DNA from: Rhodovastum sp963714255
GTDB taxonomy: Bacteria > Pseudomonadota > Alphaproteobacteria > Acetobacterales > Acetobacteraceae
NCBI GenBank assembly: GCA_963714255.1
Contig: CAVQNU010000030.1
Location: forward strand, 96,745-160,744
Length of the DNA stretch: 64,000 nt
Direction of reading: 5' to 3'
Under the pieces are notes generated by a model. The model worked only from the letters and a program-made list of their open reading frames with translations, was not told where the DNA came from and did no database searches. Made by a program: the position numbers and the translations under genes. Shown here one piece after another: positions 34,336-42,540 of the stretch. Position 1 is the stretch's first letter. Each line of letters opens with the position of its first letter.

Positions 34336-34497
34336 ATGAAGGAAGGAAGGCCAGGGCTCTGCCCTGGACCCGCCGGTCGCGCGCAGCGCGCCTTCGGCAC
34401 GACGGGCAGTGGCCCCTTGGAACCCATTCCTTAAGTAACGGGGTCCAGGGGCCTCTGCCCCTGGCGGGTCCAGGGCAGAGCCCTGGCCTTCCTTCAC
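34336..34497. repeat. Dispersed palindromic repeat, full copy with an inserted hairpin in one arm
   Basis: Both arms are present around CATTCCTTAAGTAACGGGG. In the left arm CGGTCGCGCGCAGC and GCGCCTTCGGCACGACG form an extra small hairpin, also found in the copy at 44263. The right end overlaps the stop of the FAH hydrolase gene. Confidence 0.9.
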
Positions 34498-35339
34498 CCT
34501 GCAACCAATTCCTGCCGCTGCTCACCCAGCCCCTGAATACCGAGCCGCATCACCTGGCCCGCCCGCAGGAACACCGGCTCGGGCTTGCGGCCCAGGCCGA
34601 CGCCCGGCGGCGTGCCGGTGGCGATGATGTCGCCCGGATGCAGGGTGATGAAGTGGCTGACATAGGACACCAGGGTGCGCACGCCGAAGATCATGGTTTT
34701 CGTGTTGCCGTCCTGCATGCGCTGCCCGTCCACATCCAGCCACATGGCCAGGTTCTGCGGATCGGGCACTTCGTCCTGCGTCACCAGCCAGGGGCCGGTG
34801 GGGGCGAAGGTGTCGCAGCCTTTGCCCTTGTCCCAGGTGCCGCCGCGCTCGGTTTGGAATTCGCGCTCGCTTACGTCGTTGACGATGCAGTAGCCGGCGA
34901 CGTGGTTCATCGCCTCGTCCTCGGGCACGTAGCTGGCGCGGGCGCCGATCACCACGCCGAGTTCCACCTCCCAGTCGGTTTTCTTCGCGCCGCGGGGGAT
35001 TTTCACCGGATCATAAGGGCCGGAATAGGCGCCGAGCGATTTGAGGAAAATGATCGGCTCCTTGGGCAGGCGGGCGCCGGTTTCGGCGGCGTGGTCGGCG
35101 TAGTTCAGGCCGATGCAGATGAAGTTCAGCGGCCGGGCGACGCAGGCGCCGATGCGGTGCTCGCCGTGCAGGATGGGCAGGGTGTGCGGGTCGATCTCGG
35201 CGAGCTTGGCCAGCCCGGCGGGGGAGATGGCGTGGCCGTCGATGTCGCCCACGATGTCGGACAGGTCGCGGACATGGCCGAGATCGTCCATCAGCCCGGG
35301 CTTCTCGGCACCCGGGGCGCCCCAGCGCAGCAGCTTCAT
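34494..35339 (-). CDS. Fumarylacetoacetate hydrolase family protein
   Basis: Protein of 281 residues with an FAH-fold C-terminal domain. ICIGLNYADHAAETGARLPKEPIIFLK, the metal ligands in DWEVELGVVIG, YCIVNDVSEREFQ, WDKGKGCDTFAPTGPWLVT and PGDIIATGTPPGVG are canonical. The closest functional types are 2,4-diketo-3-deoxy-L-fuconate hydrolase and ureidoglycolate-lyase-like proteins. Next to an SDR and a sugar-acid dehydratase, it most likely cleaves a 2,4-dioxo acid to pyruvate plus a small acid. The SDR gene ends 16 bases before its start. Confidence 0.88.
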   Translation of the reverse strand: MKLLRWGAPGAEKPGLMDDLGHVRDLSDIVGDIDGHAISPAGLAKLAEIDPHTLPILHGEHRIGACVARPLNFICIGLNYADHAAETGARLPKEPIIFLKSLGAYSGPYDPVKIPRGAKKTDWEVELGVVIGARASYVPEDEAMNHVAGYCIVNDVSEREFQTERGGTWDKGKGCDTFAPTGPWLVTQDEVPDPQNLAMWLDVDGQRMQDGNTKTMIFGVRTLVSYVSHFITLHPGDIIATGTPPGVGLGRKPEPVFLRAGQVMRLGIQGLGEQRQELVAG

Positions 35340-35355
35340 GGTGGTGTGGTCCTTC

Positions 35356-36105
35356 TCAGAGGGAAATGCCGCCGTCGATGACGACGGCCTGGCCGGTGAT
35401 GAACATGGCCGCGTCGGAGGCGAGATACACGGCGAGGGCGGCGATTTCGTCGGGCTGGCCGAGGCGGCCCATGGGCTGGCGGGCGACGAATTCGGTACGG
35501 GCCGCTTCCAGCCCGCCGGCGGCGGCGGCATTGGCGGCGATGCGCTCTTGCAGGCTCGGGCTTTCCACCGTGCCGGGGCAGATCGCGTTGCAGCGGATGC
35601 CCTGGCGGACGAAATCGGTCGCCACCAACTTGGTCAAGCCGATCACCGCCGCCTTGCTGGCGCCGTAGATGGCGCGGTTGGGCAGGGCTTTCACGCTGCT
35701 GACAACGGAGGCCATGTTCAGCACGACGCCCTGCCCGCGCGCGATCATGCCGGGTAGGAAAGCCTGGATGGTGCGCAGCATCGAGCGGACGTTGAGGTCG
35801 AAGGCGAAGGTGAAGTCTTCGTCGGTGGCGTCCAGCACGGTGCCCTGGTGGACGAAGCCGGCACAGTTGAACAGGATGTCGACCGGGCCCGCGGCGATGG
35901 CTGCCTCCGTGACGGCGGCGGCGTTCAGCACATCGAGCGTGGCGGTGCGCAGGCGGGGGGCGGCGAGGTGGGCGAGTTTGTCGCCGTTGATGTCGGTGGC
36001 GATAACCTCGGCGCCCTCGGCGGCGAAGGCGAGCGCGGTGGCCCGGCCGATGCCCTGGGCGGCGGCGGTGACGAAGGCGCGTTTGCCGGTGAGTTGGGCG
36101 GCCAT
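35356..36105 (-). CDS. SDR family dehydrogenase (2-keto-3-deoxy sugar-acid type)
   Basis: NAD-dependent short-chain dehydrogenase of 249 residues. The cofactor motif is TAAAQGIGRATALAFA, NCAG is at about residue 83, and the catalytic Ser/Tyr/Lys lie in NMASVVSSV and YGASKAAV. It ends CPGTVESPSLQERI and ITGQAVVIDGGISL, as in L-2-keto-3-deoxyfuconate 4-dehydrogenase and DHRS6-like enzymes. Position between a dehydratase and an FAH hydrolase suggests it oxidises C4 of a 2-keto-3-deoxy acid. Confidence 0.87.
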   Translation of the reverse strand: MAAQLTGKRAFVTAAAQGIGRATALAFAAEGAEVIATDINGDKLAHLAAPRLRTATLDVLNAAAVTEAAIAAGPVDILFNCAGFVHQGTVLDATDEDFTFAFDLNVRSMLRTIQAFLPGMIARGQGVVLNMASVVSSVKALPNRAIYGASKAAVIGLTKLVATDFVRQGIRCNAICPGTVESPSLQERIAANAAAAGGLEAARTEFVARQPMGRLGQPDEIAALAVYLASDAAMFITGQAVVIDGGISL

Positions 36106-36138
36106 CGAACGAGTTCCTCATTCAATCCAGGCGCTGTC

Positions 36139-36232
36139 TTCTCCCCCTCCCCTTGAGGGAGGGGGCGGGCCAGCACCAGCGCCGGTGTGCTCCCCCCTCC
36201 CCCCGCCCCCTCCCTCAAGGGGAGGGGGAGAA
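36139..36232. repeat. 31-bp perfect inverted repeat with 32-base loop
   Basis: Left arm 36139-36169 begins TTCTCCCCCTCCCCTTGAGG, right arm 36202-36232 is its exact complement. The sequence is unrelated to the AAGGAAGG family. It separates the SDR gene from the dehydratase gene on the same strand, so it could set a lower level for the downstream genes. Confidence 0.85.
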
Positions 36233-36245
36233 GAAAGCGGCTTGG

Positions 36246-38033
36246 TCAATGATTGTTGCGGCTCTCTCCGCGGGTTTCCAGCACGTTCAAATAGAGCGTG
36301 GCCAACTCCAGGCAGCCGCCGGTGGCGAGCGGGCCCACGGTGCCTCGGTAGATCTCCTCCCAGGGGGTCATGTTCACAAGTTTGGGAGGCACCCAGGCGG
36401 CGCGGCGCGCTTGCAGCTCGGCGTCGGGCAGCAGCACGTCCACCCGCCTGGTGTTCAGGTCGATGCGGATGCGGTCGCCGGTGCGCAGCAGCGCCAGCCC
36501 ACCGCCGACCGCCGCCTCGGGCGAGACGTTGAGGATGGAGGGCGAGCCGGAGGTGCCGCTTTGTCGCCCGTCGCCCATGGTGGGCAGCGCGGTGATGCCA
36601 CGCTTCAGCAGGGCGGCCGGGGGCTGCATGTTCACCACCTCGGCACTGCCGGGATAGCCGACCGGGCCGCAGTTGCGGATGATCAGCACCGATTGCGCCT
36701 CGACGCCGAGATCGGGGTCTTCGATGCGGGCATGGTAATCTTCCGGGCCGTCGAAGACGATGGCCTTGCCTTCGAACACGTTGGGATGGGCGGGATCGGA
36801 CAGGAAGCGGTCGCGGAATGCCTGGTCGATGACGCTGGTTTTCAGCACCGCGCTGTCGAACAGATTGCCGCCGAGCACCACGTAACCGGCGGCGTCCTTC
36901 AAAGGATGATTGTAGGCGCGGATTACCTCGCGGTCGCCGTCCGGCGTGGCGGCGAGGTTCTCGCCGAGCGTTTTGCCGGTGACGGTCAGGGCGGCGGCGT
37001 TGAGCTTGCCGGCGCGCAGCAATTCCTTCAGCACCGCGGGCACGCCGCCGGCGCGGTGAAACGCCTCGCCCAGGAAGCGGCCGGCGGGCTGCACATCGAC
37101 CAGCAGCGGGATGTCCGGACCCAGGCGCTGCCAGTCATCCAGCGTGTGCTCCACGCCCATGTGGCGGGCGATGGCGATCATGTGGATGGGGCAGTTGCTG
37201 CTGGCGCCCAGTGCCGCCGCGGCGACCACGGCGTTCTCGAAGGCGGCCTTGGTCATGATGTCGGAGGGGCGCAGGTTCTCGTGCACCATTTGCACGATGC
37301 GCTGCCCGGTGGCGTGGGCGATCTGGCCGCGCTCGCGGTAGGGCGCGGGAATGGCGGCGCAGCCGGGCAGCGACATACCCAGCGCCTCGGCCAGGCTGTT
37401 CATCGAGGTGGCGGTGCCCATGGTGTTGCAGTGGCCGGCCGACGGGGCGGAGGACGCCACCATGTCCATGAACTGCGCGTAGTCGATTTTGCCTTCGGCG
37501 TAGAGCCGGCGGCCTTCCCACAGGATGGCGCCGGAGCCGGCCAGCCTGCCTTGCCACCAGCCGTCGAGCATCGGGCCGCCGGAGAGCACGATGGCGGGGA
37601 GGTTCACGGTGGCCGCGCCCATCAGACAGGCGGGGGTGGTCTTGTCGCAGCCGGTGGTGAGCACAACGCCGTCGAGCGGGTAGCCGTGCAGCACTTCGAC
37701 CAGGCTGAGATAAGCGAGGTTGCGGTCGAGCGCCGCGGTTGGGCGCTTGCCGGTTTCCTGCATCGGGTGGAGGGGGAATTCCAGCGGAATGCCGCCCGCG
37801 TCGCGGATGCCGTCGCGGACGCGCCGGGCCAGGTCGAGATGGTGGCGGTTGCAAGGGGAGAGGTCGGAGCCGGTCTGGGCGATGCCGATAATGGGCTTGC
37901 CGCCTTGCAGTTCAGCGCGGGTGAGGCCGAAGTTCAGGTAGCGCTCGATATAGAGCGCGGTCATGCCGGGGTTATGCGGATCGTCGAACCAGCGGCGGCT
38001 GCGCAGGCGTTTTGGGTGGTTGTTGGTTTCCAT
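36246..38033 (-). CDS. IlvD/Edd family sugar-acid dehydratase, XylD-like
   Basis: Fe-S dependent dehydratase of 595 residues. The cluster Cys residues lie in TGSDLSPCNRHHLDL, LTTGCDKTTPACLMGA and SSAPSAGHCNTMGTATSMN. WFDDPHNPGMTALYIERYLNFGLT at the N-terminus and overall length match D-xylonate and L-arabonate dehydratases rather than the dihydroxy-acid dehydratase of branched amino acids. It turns an aldonic acid into a 2-keto-3-deoxy acid. With the SDR and FAH genes it makes a compact non-phosphorylating route. Which sugar acid is used is not fixed by sequence. Confidence 0.87.
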   Translation of the reverse strand: METNNHPKRLRSRRWFDDPHNPGMTALYIERYLNFGLTRAELQGGKPIIGIAQTGSDLSPCNRHHLDLARRVRDGIRDAGGIPLEFPLHPMQETGKRPTAALDRNLAYLSLVEVLHGYPLDGVVLTTGCDKTTPACLMGAATVNLPAIVLSGGPMLDGWWQGRLAGSGAILWEGRRLYAEGKIDYAQFMDMVASSAPSAGHCNTMGTATSMNSLAEALGMSLPGCAAIPAPYRERGQIAHATGQRIVQMVHENLRPSDIMTKAAFENAVVAAAALGASSNCPIHMIAIARHMGVEHTLDDWQRLGPDIPLLVDVQPAGRFLGEAFHRAGGVPAVLKELLRAGKLNAAALTVTGKTLGENLAATPDGDREVIRAYNHPLKDAAGYVVLGGNLFDSAVLKTSVIDQAFRDRFLSDPAHPNVFEGKAIVFDGPEDYHARIEDPDLGVEAQSVLIIRNCGPVGYPGSAEVVNMQPPAALLKRGITALPTMGDGRQSGTSGSPSILNVSPEAAVGGGLALLRTGDRIRIDLNTRRVDVLLPDAELQARRAAWVPPKLVNMTPWEEIYRGTVGPLATGGCLELATLYLNVLETRGESRNNH

Positions 38034-38349
38034 GCTCCGGTTTCCCCTCCGCAGGCCCCGCCGGGCTGTTGCGGGAGCCGGCGTGGGGCAGGGGAGGGTG
38101 GGCGCGGGGGCGTGGGGGTGTCAACGGGGGAGCGGTTCTGCTTCGTTGCAGGGGATTGGGGGGAGTCGGCCGGCATATTGTTTGATAAAGGACATCATCA
38201 CATAAATAGCGGACCCGGCCGGGTTGCCGAACGGTTTTCTATTGCACGTTGGAAAGACCACACGCCCGGGGAGATTCCAAACACCCATGGACGCGAAATT
38301 CGAATGATTTTATATCGACACGTATCGAAGTCTGCACGGCAAGAAAAAC
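38034..38349. other. Intergenic region ahead of the effector pair, no gene seen
   Basis: About 315 bases between divergent genes. The half near 38350 is more AT-rich than the surroundings and carries TTGATA-like and TATATCG-like hexamers, so promoters for the toxin gene probably lie here. No open frame with a credible start is present. Confidence 0.35.
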
Positions 38350-38721
38350 ATGGCGGTGCAAATGCCTTGGACATACAGCCAATCGACTGGGGCATTGACC
38401 GGACCTGCCGGTCAGGTGGCGACCGGCTACTCGGGCACCGGCATGGGTCGCAATGCACCCACCGCGCAAGCACTGCGTAACGTTGGCCCCATCCCGCAAG
38501 GCGCTTACACAATCGGTTCGCCTCATGACACCTCAACGCACGGACCTGGCGTGATGCGGCTGACGCCGGTGCCGGGTACGCAGACATTTGGTCGCGACGG
38601 TTTCCTGATCCACGGCGACAATCGTCGGCACGACGCATCACAGGGCTGCATCGTCCTTGACCGCACCGCGCGTAACCGCATCGCCACCTCCGGCGACACC
38701 CGCCTGAACGTCGTTCCATGA
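38350..38721 (+). CDS. Tlde1-type L,D-transpeptidase effector (DUF2778)
   Basis: Protein of 123 residues. The N-terminus (MPWTYSQSTGALTGPAGQV) and the order GMGRNAPTAQALRNVGPIPQG, then the catalytic pair His88 in FLIHGD and Cys100 in DASQGCIVL match the Tlde1 domain. Tlde1 proteins are type VI secretion effectors that attack the peptidoglycan stem in the periplasm. There is no signal peptide, as expected for cargo. The next gene overlaps by four bases (ATGA) and encodes an exported protein, the usual place for immunity. No T6SS structural genes are in this window. Confidence 0.83.
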   Translation: MAVQMPWTYSQSTGALTGPAGQVATGYSGTGMGRNAPTAQALRNVGPIPQGAYTIGSPHDTSTHGPGVMRLTPVPGTQTFGRDGFLIHGDNRRHDASQGCIVLDRTARNRIATSGDTRLNVVP

Positions 38722-39200
38722 CCCGCGCACAATGCCTGCTCTGGACAGCGCTACTCACCCCATCTCTCGCAAGCGCGGCCGAGATCACGGCGCAGGGCGT
38801 CCAAGCCGAGATCAACCGCCTCGGCGCGCAGAAAACGGTGGCCGACCTTAACGCTCACGGCGGCCGCCACTGGGAGGCATTCCTTCGCGGCGTCGAGTCG
38901 GGCCGACAGGACTGGCTCGACATCGTACCGGCCATAAAGCCCGGAACAGACGCTGCAACGGCCGAGGGTCTGCAGACCGCTGCTTCTATGGCGCTGTCTA
39001 GGAACGCCGCCGGAATCCTCGCGCTGGCACCAGCGACCTACGCGCTCTCGGCACTCTGCACCGTGCCGCTGATCGAGCCGACCGACGCACAGGTGAAGGC
39101 CTTCAAACGGCGCACGCTCGCGGCCCTGAACAAAGCCATATCCGGCCCGGCAAGCGACAAGGCGTCCGAATGTCGCAGATTGCTCGCCGAGGAGCATTGA
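38718..39200 (+). CDS. Probable periplasmic immunity protein for the Tlde1-type effector
   Basis: Predicted 160-residue protein with a signal peptide (MTRAQCLLWTALLTPSLASA). The mature part is alpha-helical with AEINRLGAQKTVADLN, HWEAFLRGVESG and two Cys (residues about 113 and 152). It overlaps the toxin gene by four bases and is co-transcribed. Function is inferred from position and export: Tlde1 toxins are neutralised in the periplasm by such partners. The sequence itself is not one I can assign to a named family. Confidence 0.65.
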   Translation: MTRAQCLLWTALLTPSLASAAEITAQGVQAEINRLGAQKTVADLNAHGGRHWEAFLRGVESGRQDWLDIVPAIKPGTDAATAEGLQTAASMALSRNAAGILALAPATYALSALCTVPLIEPTDAQVKAFKRRTLAALNKAISGPASDKASECRRLLAEEH

Positions 39201-39421
39201 CGCTCCGGTGTCACACCATCCGCCGTGCGTCCACTACCACGTCGAAAGGCGACGCTCCGGTCGTATGTAGGGACCCTCGCAAAACTGCAGGTCATGGCTT
39301 CCTTATGCAGCTAGTTTATGCAATCGAAAAGCCTTTTGATTTCAAAGCTCCGGTTTTCGGTGCGTTAATCTTCAAATGTGCACATAAGCATATTCCAGGC
39401 ACTGTGATATAGCTGGGCTTC

Positions 39422-39892
39422 TTACTCCTCAGCATCTCCGTCTCTTTCCAGCTTCTGGAGGAGCGTCATGATGACGTTGTGGGTCGCCCCCAAGTCTTCT
39501 ACCCGAAGACCCTCCGAGAGTTTGTTGATCCATGGGGCTTGCAGGAGCATGGCGGCGTCAAAAGTCTTTCTTCCTTTCTTTGTCAGAATGACGAGTTGTG
39601 CGCGCCGGTGATGCGGGTTGGTCTCGAACGCGACCATGCCCTCCTTCACCAGATCGTTGACGATTCGCTGAATGTTCTGGCGGTTGGCTCCCATATCGCG
39701 CGCGAGCCATGCGACCGGCTGCGGCCGGTCGACGGCGACGATACTGCCGAGGACCTGCCACCGGGCGCTCGTCAAACCAAGGCCAGCGACAAGCCTGTCT
39801 CCTGAGGCAAGCATTCGGTTGGTGAGCTTGAACAGGTCGAGAGTGAGGTCGGTCAAAGCGGCTCCGGCTGGGGTTCGCTGGGTCTTAGGCAT
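39422..39892 (-). CDS. MarR family transcriptional regulator
   Basis: Winged-helix repressor of 156 residues. LTSARWQVLGSIVAVDRPQPVAWLARDMGANRQNIQRIVNDLVKEGMVAFETNPHHRRAQLV spans the DNA-binding helix and wing; flanking helices make the dimer. It is divergent from two small membrane-protein genes, and an 18-base perfect palindrome 20 bases before its start is a likely operator. The ligand is unknown. Confidence 0.9.
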   Translation of the reverse strand: MPKTQRTPAGAALTDLTLDLFKLTNRMLASGDRLVAGLGLTSARWQVLGSIVAVDRPQPVAWLARDMGANRQNIQRIVNDLVKEGMVAFETNPHHRRAQLVILTKKGRKTFDAAMLLQAPWINKLSEGLRVEDLGATHNVIMTLLQKLERDGDAEE

Positions 39893-39911
39893 TTGTCTCC
39901 ATATGCTCCTA

Positions 39912-39929
39912 TTGACACCATGGTGTCAA
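39912..39929. promoter_or_regulatory. Candidate MarR operator
   Basis: TTGACACCATGGTGTCAA is a perfect 18-base palindrome just upstream of the marR start; GATGACACCGTG about 25 bases further resembles one arm again. Size and position fit a MarR dimer site controlling both divergent units. Confidence 0.6.
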
Positions 39930-40138
39930 GTTGGGTATGTCCCCATCATACCACGATGACACCGTGCTGCCATATCAAACGGAGTCGCCATGCCCCTCGT
40001 GCCTCCACAGCTCCCGCCCTCAAGCCTTCCGCCTGTCCGTGCCCGGCCGTCGCAATCGCCCACTGGTTCCAAATGGGCGCAGCGCACGTCACTCAGGTTG
40101 CACAGTTGAAGTGAACTTCCAGCGTCGGATGGAAATTC

Positions 40139-40582
40139 ATGATCAAAATCATACACCCTCTCGCAGGCGCAGTCGCAATCTTCACGATTGCGACCTTCTG
40201 GTTATCGACAGCTCTCACCGAACTGTTTGGGTCTCCCGCGACTGTCATTGCCGTCAAAACCGCCATACCATGGGGTTTTCTGTTGCTCATTCCGGCACTG
40301 GCATCGACAGGAGGCTCCGGCTTTTCCCTGGCAAAAGGGCGACGCACCGGGGTGATAGGTGCAAAGCTCAAACGCATGCCGTTGATCGCTGCCAACGGCC
40401 TCCTGATTCTCATCCCATCGGCGCTTTTCCTCGCATCCAAAGCGAGAGCCAACGAGTTCGATATTGGGTTCTATGCCGTGCAGGCGCTGGAGCTCGCCGC
40501 GGGAGCAACGAACATCGCCCTGCTCAGCCTCAACATGCGAGACGGCTTGAAGATGAAAGGCCGGCTCAGCCGGCGGTCGTGA
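40139..40582 (+). CDS. Small four-helix membrane protein
   Basis: Unrecognised 147-residue protein with about four hydrophobic segments: IIHPLAGAVAIFTIATFWLST, AIPWGFLLLIPALAST, MPLIAANGLLILIPSALFLA and IGFYAVQALELAAGATNIALL. It ends in a basic tail. Divergent from marR, 60 bases before a second membrane protein gene, and probably under MarR control. Function is not inferred. Confidence 0.72.
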   Translation: MIKIIHPLAGAVAIFTIATFWLSTALTELFGSPATVIAVKTAIPWGFLLLIPALASTGGSGFSLAKGRRTGVIGAKLKRMPLIAANGLLILIPSALFLASKARANEFDIGFYAVQALELAAGATNIALLSLNMRDGLKMKGRLSRRS

Positions 40583-40642
40583 AGGTGAGGTAACGCTGCT
40601 GCAGTGCGACCTGCGTAAACATGTGGGGGAGGAGCCAACCCA

Positions 40643-41230
40643 ATGGATTACTATGGTGTGCTACGCCTGTTTCATATCCTCGGCGCGGTGGTGATGGGGG
40701 CGGGGTTGATCGGTGTCTGGATGGCCGACCTGCGCTCGCGACAACTGCGCGAACTCGCAGCTTTCGCCGAAGCCGTTCGCAACATCGCCGTCTTTTACGA
40801 TGGTTTTGTGGTTCCAGGCGCGTTGCTGCTCATGATATCCGGCACTTGGCTTATCGTCACGGTCTATGGCGGCTGGGGCTTCCTGCATATTCCGTGGCTG
40901 GTCGGCATGGCGGGCCTGTTCGCCTTCGAGTTCATCGAAGGCAACACCGTCACCCGCCTCTATTTCATGCGGCTGCGCCGCCTCACCCGGGCTGCGCTCG
41001 TCGTCGGGCACGTCACGCCTGAACTGGAGCGTGCCCGTGGCGAGACCGTGCCGACCTTCACGCACTTCCTCGATCTGCCGATCCTGTTCGTGATTATTGC
41101 TCTGGGCGCCATGCGGCCGACGACCTGGACGTTGTTCCTGGCCGGGTTCTCTACCGCTGTCGTGCTGGCGACGGTGCTTACAGTGGTTGTGCCGCGCCTT
41201 TATCCATGGGGCGCGGAGAACCGCTATTGA
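40643..41230 (+). CDS. DUF2269-like integral membrane protein
   Basis: Protein of 195 residues with about five membrane segments. LRLFHILGAVVMGAGLIGVWMADLRSR at the N-terminus with HIL, then DGFVVPGALLLMISGTWLIV and WGFLHIPWLVGMAGLFAFEFIEG fit DUF2269. The conserved His residues in the first helices could bind haem or metal, but this is unproven. It follows the four-helix protein gene on the same strand, with GGGGAGGAG ahead of its ATG. Confidence 0.7.
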   Translation: MDYYGVLRLFHILGAVVMGAGLIGVWMADLRSRQLRELAAFAEAVRNIAVFYDGFVVPGALLLMISGTWLIVTVYGGWGFLHIPWLVGMAGLFAFEFIEGNTVTRLYFMRLRRLTRAALVVGHVTPELERARGETVPTFTHFLDLPILFVIIALGAMRPTTWTLFLAGFSTAVVLATVLTVVVPRLYPWGAENRY

Positions 41231-41374
41231 AGCGGCCACTCCGGCGCCAGCGTGACATGGGGTCGGATTCCGGAAATTTGCAGGCAGATAAGCCGGCTTT
41301 GTGCGTTACAAAATTCTTGAGATGTGCACCAGAGGTCGGCTTTGGGAAGCGGGCGGAGCCGGCAGGCGACTCCA

Positions 41375-41392
41375 ATGTCAGCTTGCTGACAT
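41375..41392. promoter_or_regulatory. Candidate operator palindrome
   Basis: ATGTCAGCTTGCTGACAT: eight-base arms that pair perfectly around TT. It lies 111 bases upstream of the SpoIIAA-like gene and 145 after the DUF2269 gene, so it could be a regulator site for the former. Confidence 0.45.
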
Positions 41393-41502
41393 GACGAAGT
41401 GGGGTAAACTGTCGCCGGAAGGGCGAGGCTTTCGTGCGCCGCGCCTTCGCGTGGCTCATCCGCACCGGGGCGGCGTGGAACGGGAGAAACTGGAGCAAAG
41501 CA

Positions 41503-41874
41503 ATGATCGAGAAACTGAAGGATTTTCCTGCTGACGCGATTGCCGTCAGATGTAGCGGTTCCGTGAGTAAGGCAGACTATGACCAGGTGCTCGTGCCGGC
41601 CGTCGAAACAGCGCTGAAAATCCATCAAGATTTACGGCTTTATTACGAGATAGCGCCAGATTTTCAGGGCATTTCCCCGGGCGCGATGTGGGAAGATTTC
41701 TGGATTGGGATGCGGCACCTAACGCGCTGGAAGCGAATTGCAGTCGTTACCGATGTCCCGTGGATCACGCATGCGGTCCATATGTTCGGCTTCCTGATGC
41801 CAGCGGCAACGAGGGTGTTTCCCCTCGCGGAAGCCGAGGAAGCTCGCGCATGGTTCGAGAGGGATAATACATAA
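41503..41874 (+). CDS. SpoIIAA-like STAS-domain protein
   Basis: Protein of 123 residues with the SpoIIAA-like fold. IAVRCSGSVSKADYDQVLVPAVETALK, LRLYYEIAPDFQGISPGAMWEDF, RWKRIAVVTDVPWITHAVHMFGFLMP are family features. The start at 41503 has GGAG at eight bases. Relatives are small soluble proteins thought to bind hydrophobic ligands or other proteins; their role is not settled. It is monocistronic. Confidence 0.82.
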   Translation: MIEKLKDFPADAIAVRCSGSVSKADYDQVLVPAVETALKIHQDLRLYYEIAPDFQGISPGAMWEDFWIGMRHLTRWKRIAVVTDVPWITHAVHMFGFLMPAATRVFPLAEAEEARAWFERDNT

Positions 41875-42169
41875 GGCGTGCGGCGCCGCCGCTCAAAGCG
41901 GGATCGCCCTCGGCGAGAGAGGCGCTGCGTCGCGTAACGGCGGCCGAGGATGAGGGCTGATTTCGCCAAAAAGTGAGTGATAGCCTACGGTTTTGCTTGG
42001 TTCATAATTCTTGAATTCTGCAATGCCAGCTTCCGTTCTATGATTCCCGCCGCGGGAGCGGCGCTTGCTTGGCGAACGCAATAACGCCGCCCCAGTCCGT
42101 CGCCGGCGGCACTTAATATTAAGCGAACATGTGATTTAAAAAATCAATGTTGCAGACATGCCCACCACT
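41875..42169. other. Intergenic, AT-rich toward the right, no gene seen
   Basis: Between convergent genes. TGATTT-AAA-AAATCA at 42132-42146 is a weak AT palindrome near the end of the minus-strand gene at 42170. Nothing else is supported. Confidence 0.35.
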
Positions 42170-42538
42170 CTATCTGGAGTAGGCGCAAATAATGTTGGGA
42201 AGCCCGTTGTGCCATGCCTGTTCGGTGTCGAATGTCGACAAGGTATTCCCGCCGTCCGCATTTGGTGTCAACGTGATCACCTTCCCGGCAAGTGCGCATT
42301 TGGCGTGGCTGTCGACGCGGGCTGCGAAACCGGCGTCTGCGGGCAGGCCCGAGAATCCGACGCCGATACAATCACCGTAGCTCAGACGGCGCGGCGCGAT
42401 GACCAGGGGCATGCCCTTGCATACCTCGCTGACGGGCGTGTAGCGGCCTGTCCAGGCTTTCCCCTGGTCGCTGCGAGCCGGTGCGGTGGCGATCAGCGTC
42501 AGCCACAGCGCCGCGACGACCGTGGGCAGCCGGATCAT
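42170..42538 (-). CDS. Small secreted four-Cys protein, possible immunity protein
   Basis: Protein of 122 residues. The start ATG at 42538 gives a signal peptide (MIRLPTVVAALWLTLIATAP). The mature chain has four Cys (SEVCKGM, YGDCIGV, HAKCALAG, NIICAYSR) that could form two disulfides in the periplasm, as in lysozyme inhibitors. It starts two bases after the stop of the muramidase-like gene, so both are made together. Location after a putative cell-wall toxin suggests immunity; the sequence is not one I recognise. Confidence 0.6.
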   Translation of the reverse strand: MIRLPTVVAALWLTLIATAPARSDQGKAWTGRYTPVSEVCKGMPLVIAPRRLSYGDCIGVGFSGLPADAGFAARVDSHAKCALAGKVITLTPNADGGNTLSTFDTEQAWHNGLPNIICAYSR

Positions 42539-42540
42539 CG

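Noticed and set aside
39990..40110. 39-codon Pro-rich plus frame between marR and the membrane protein
   Set aside because: A good ribosome binding site but no recognisable features; too little to support a gene.
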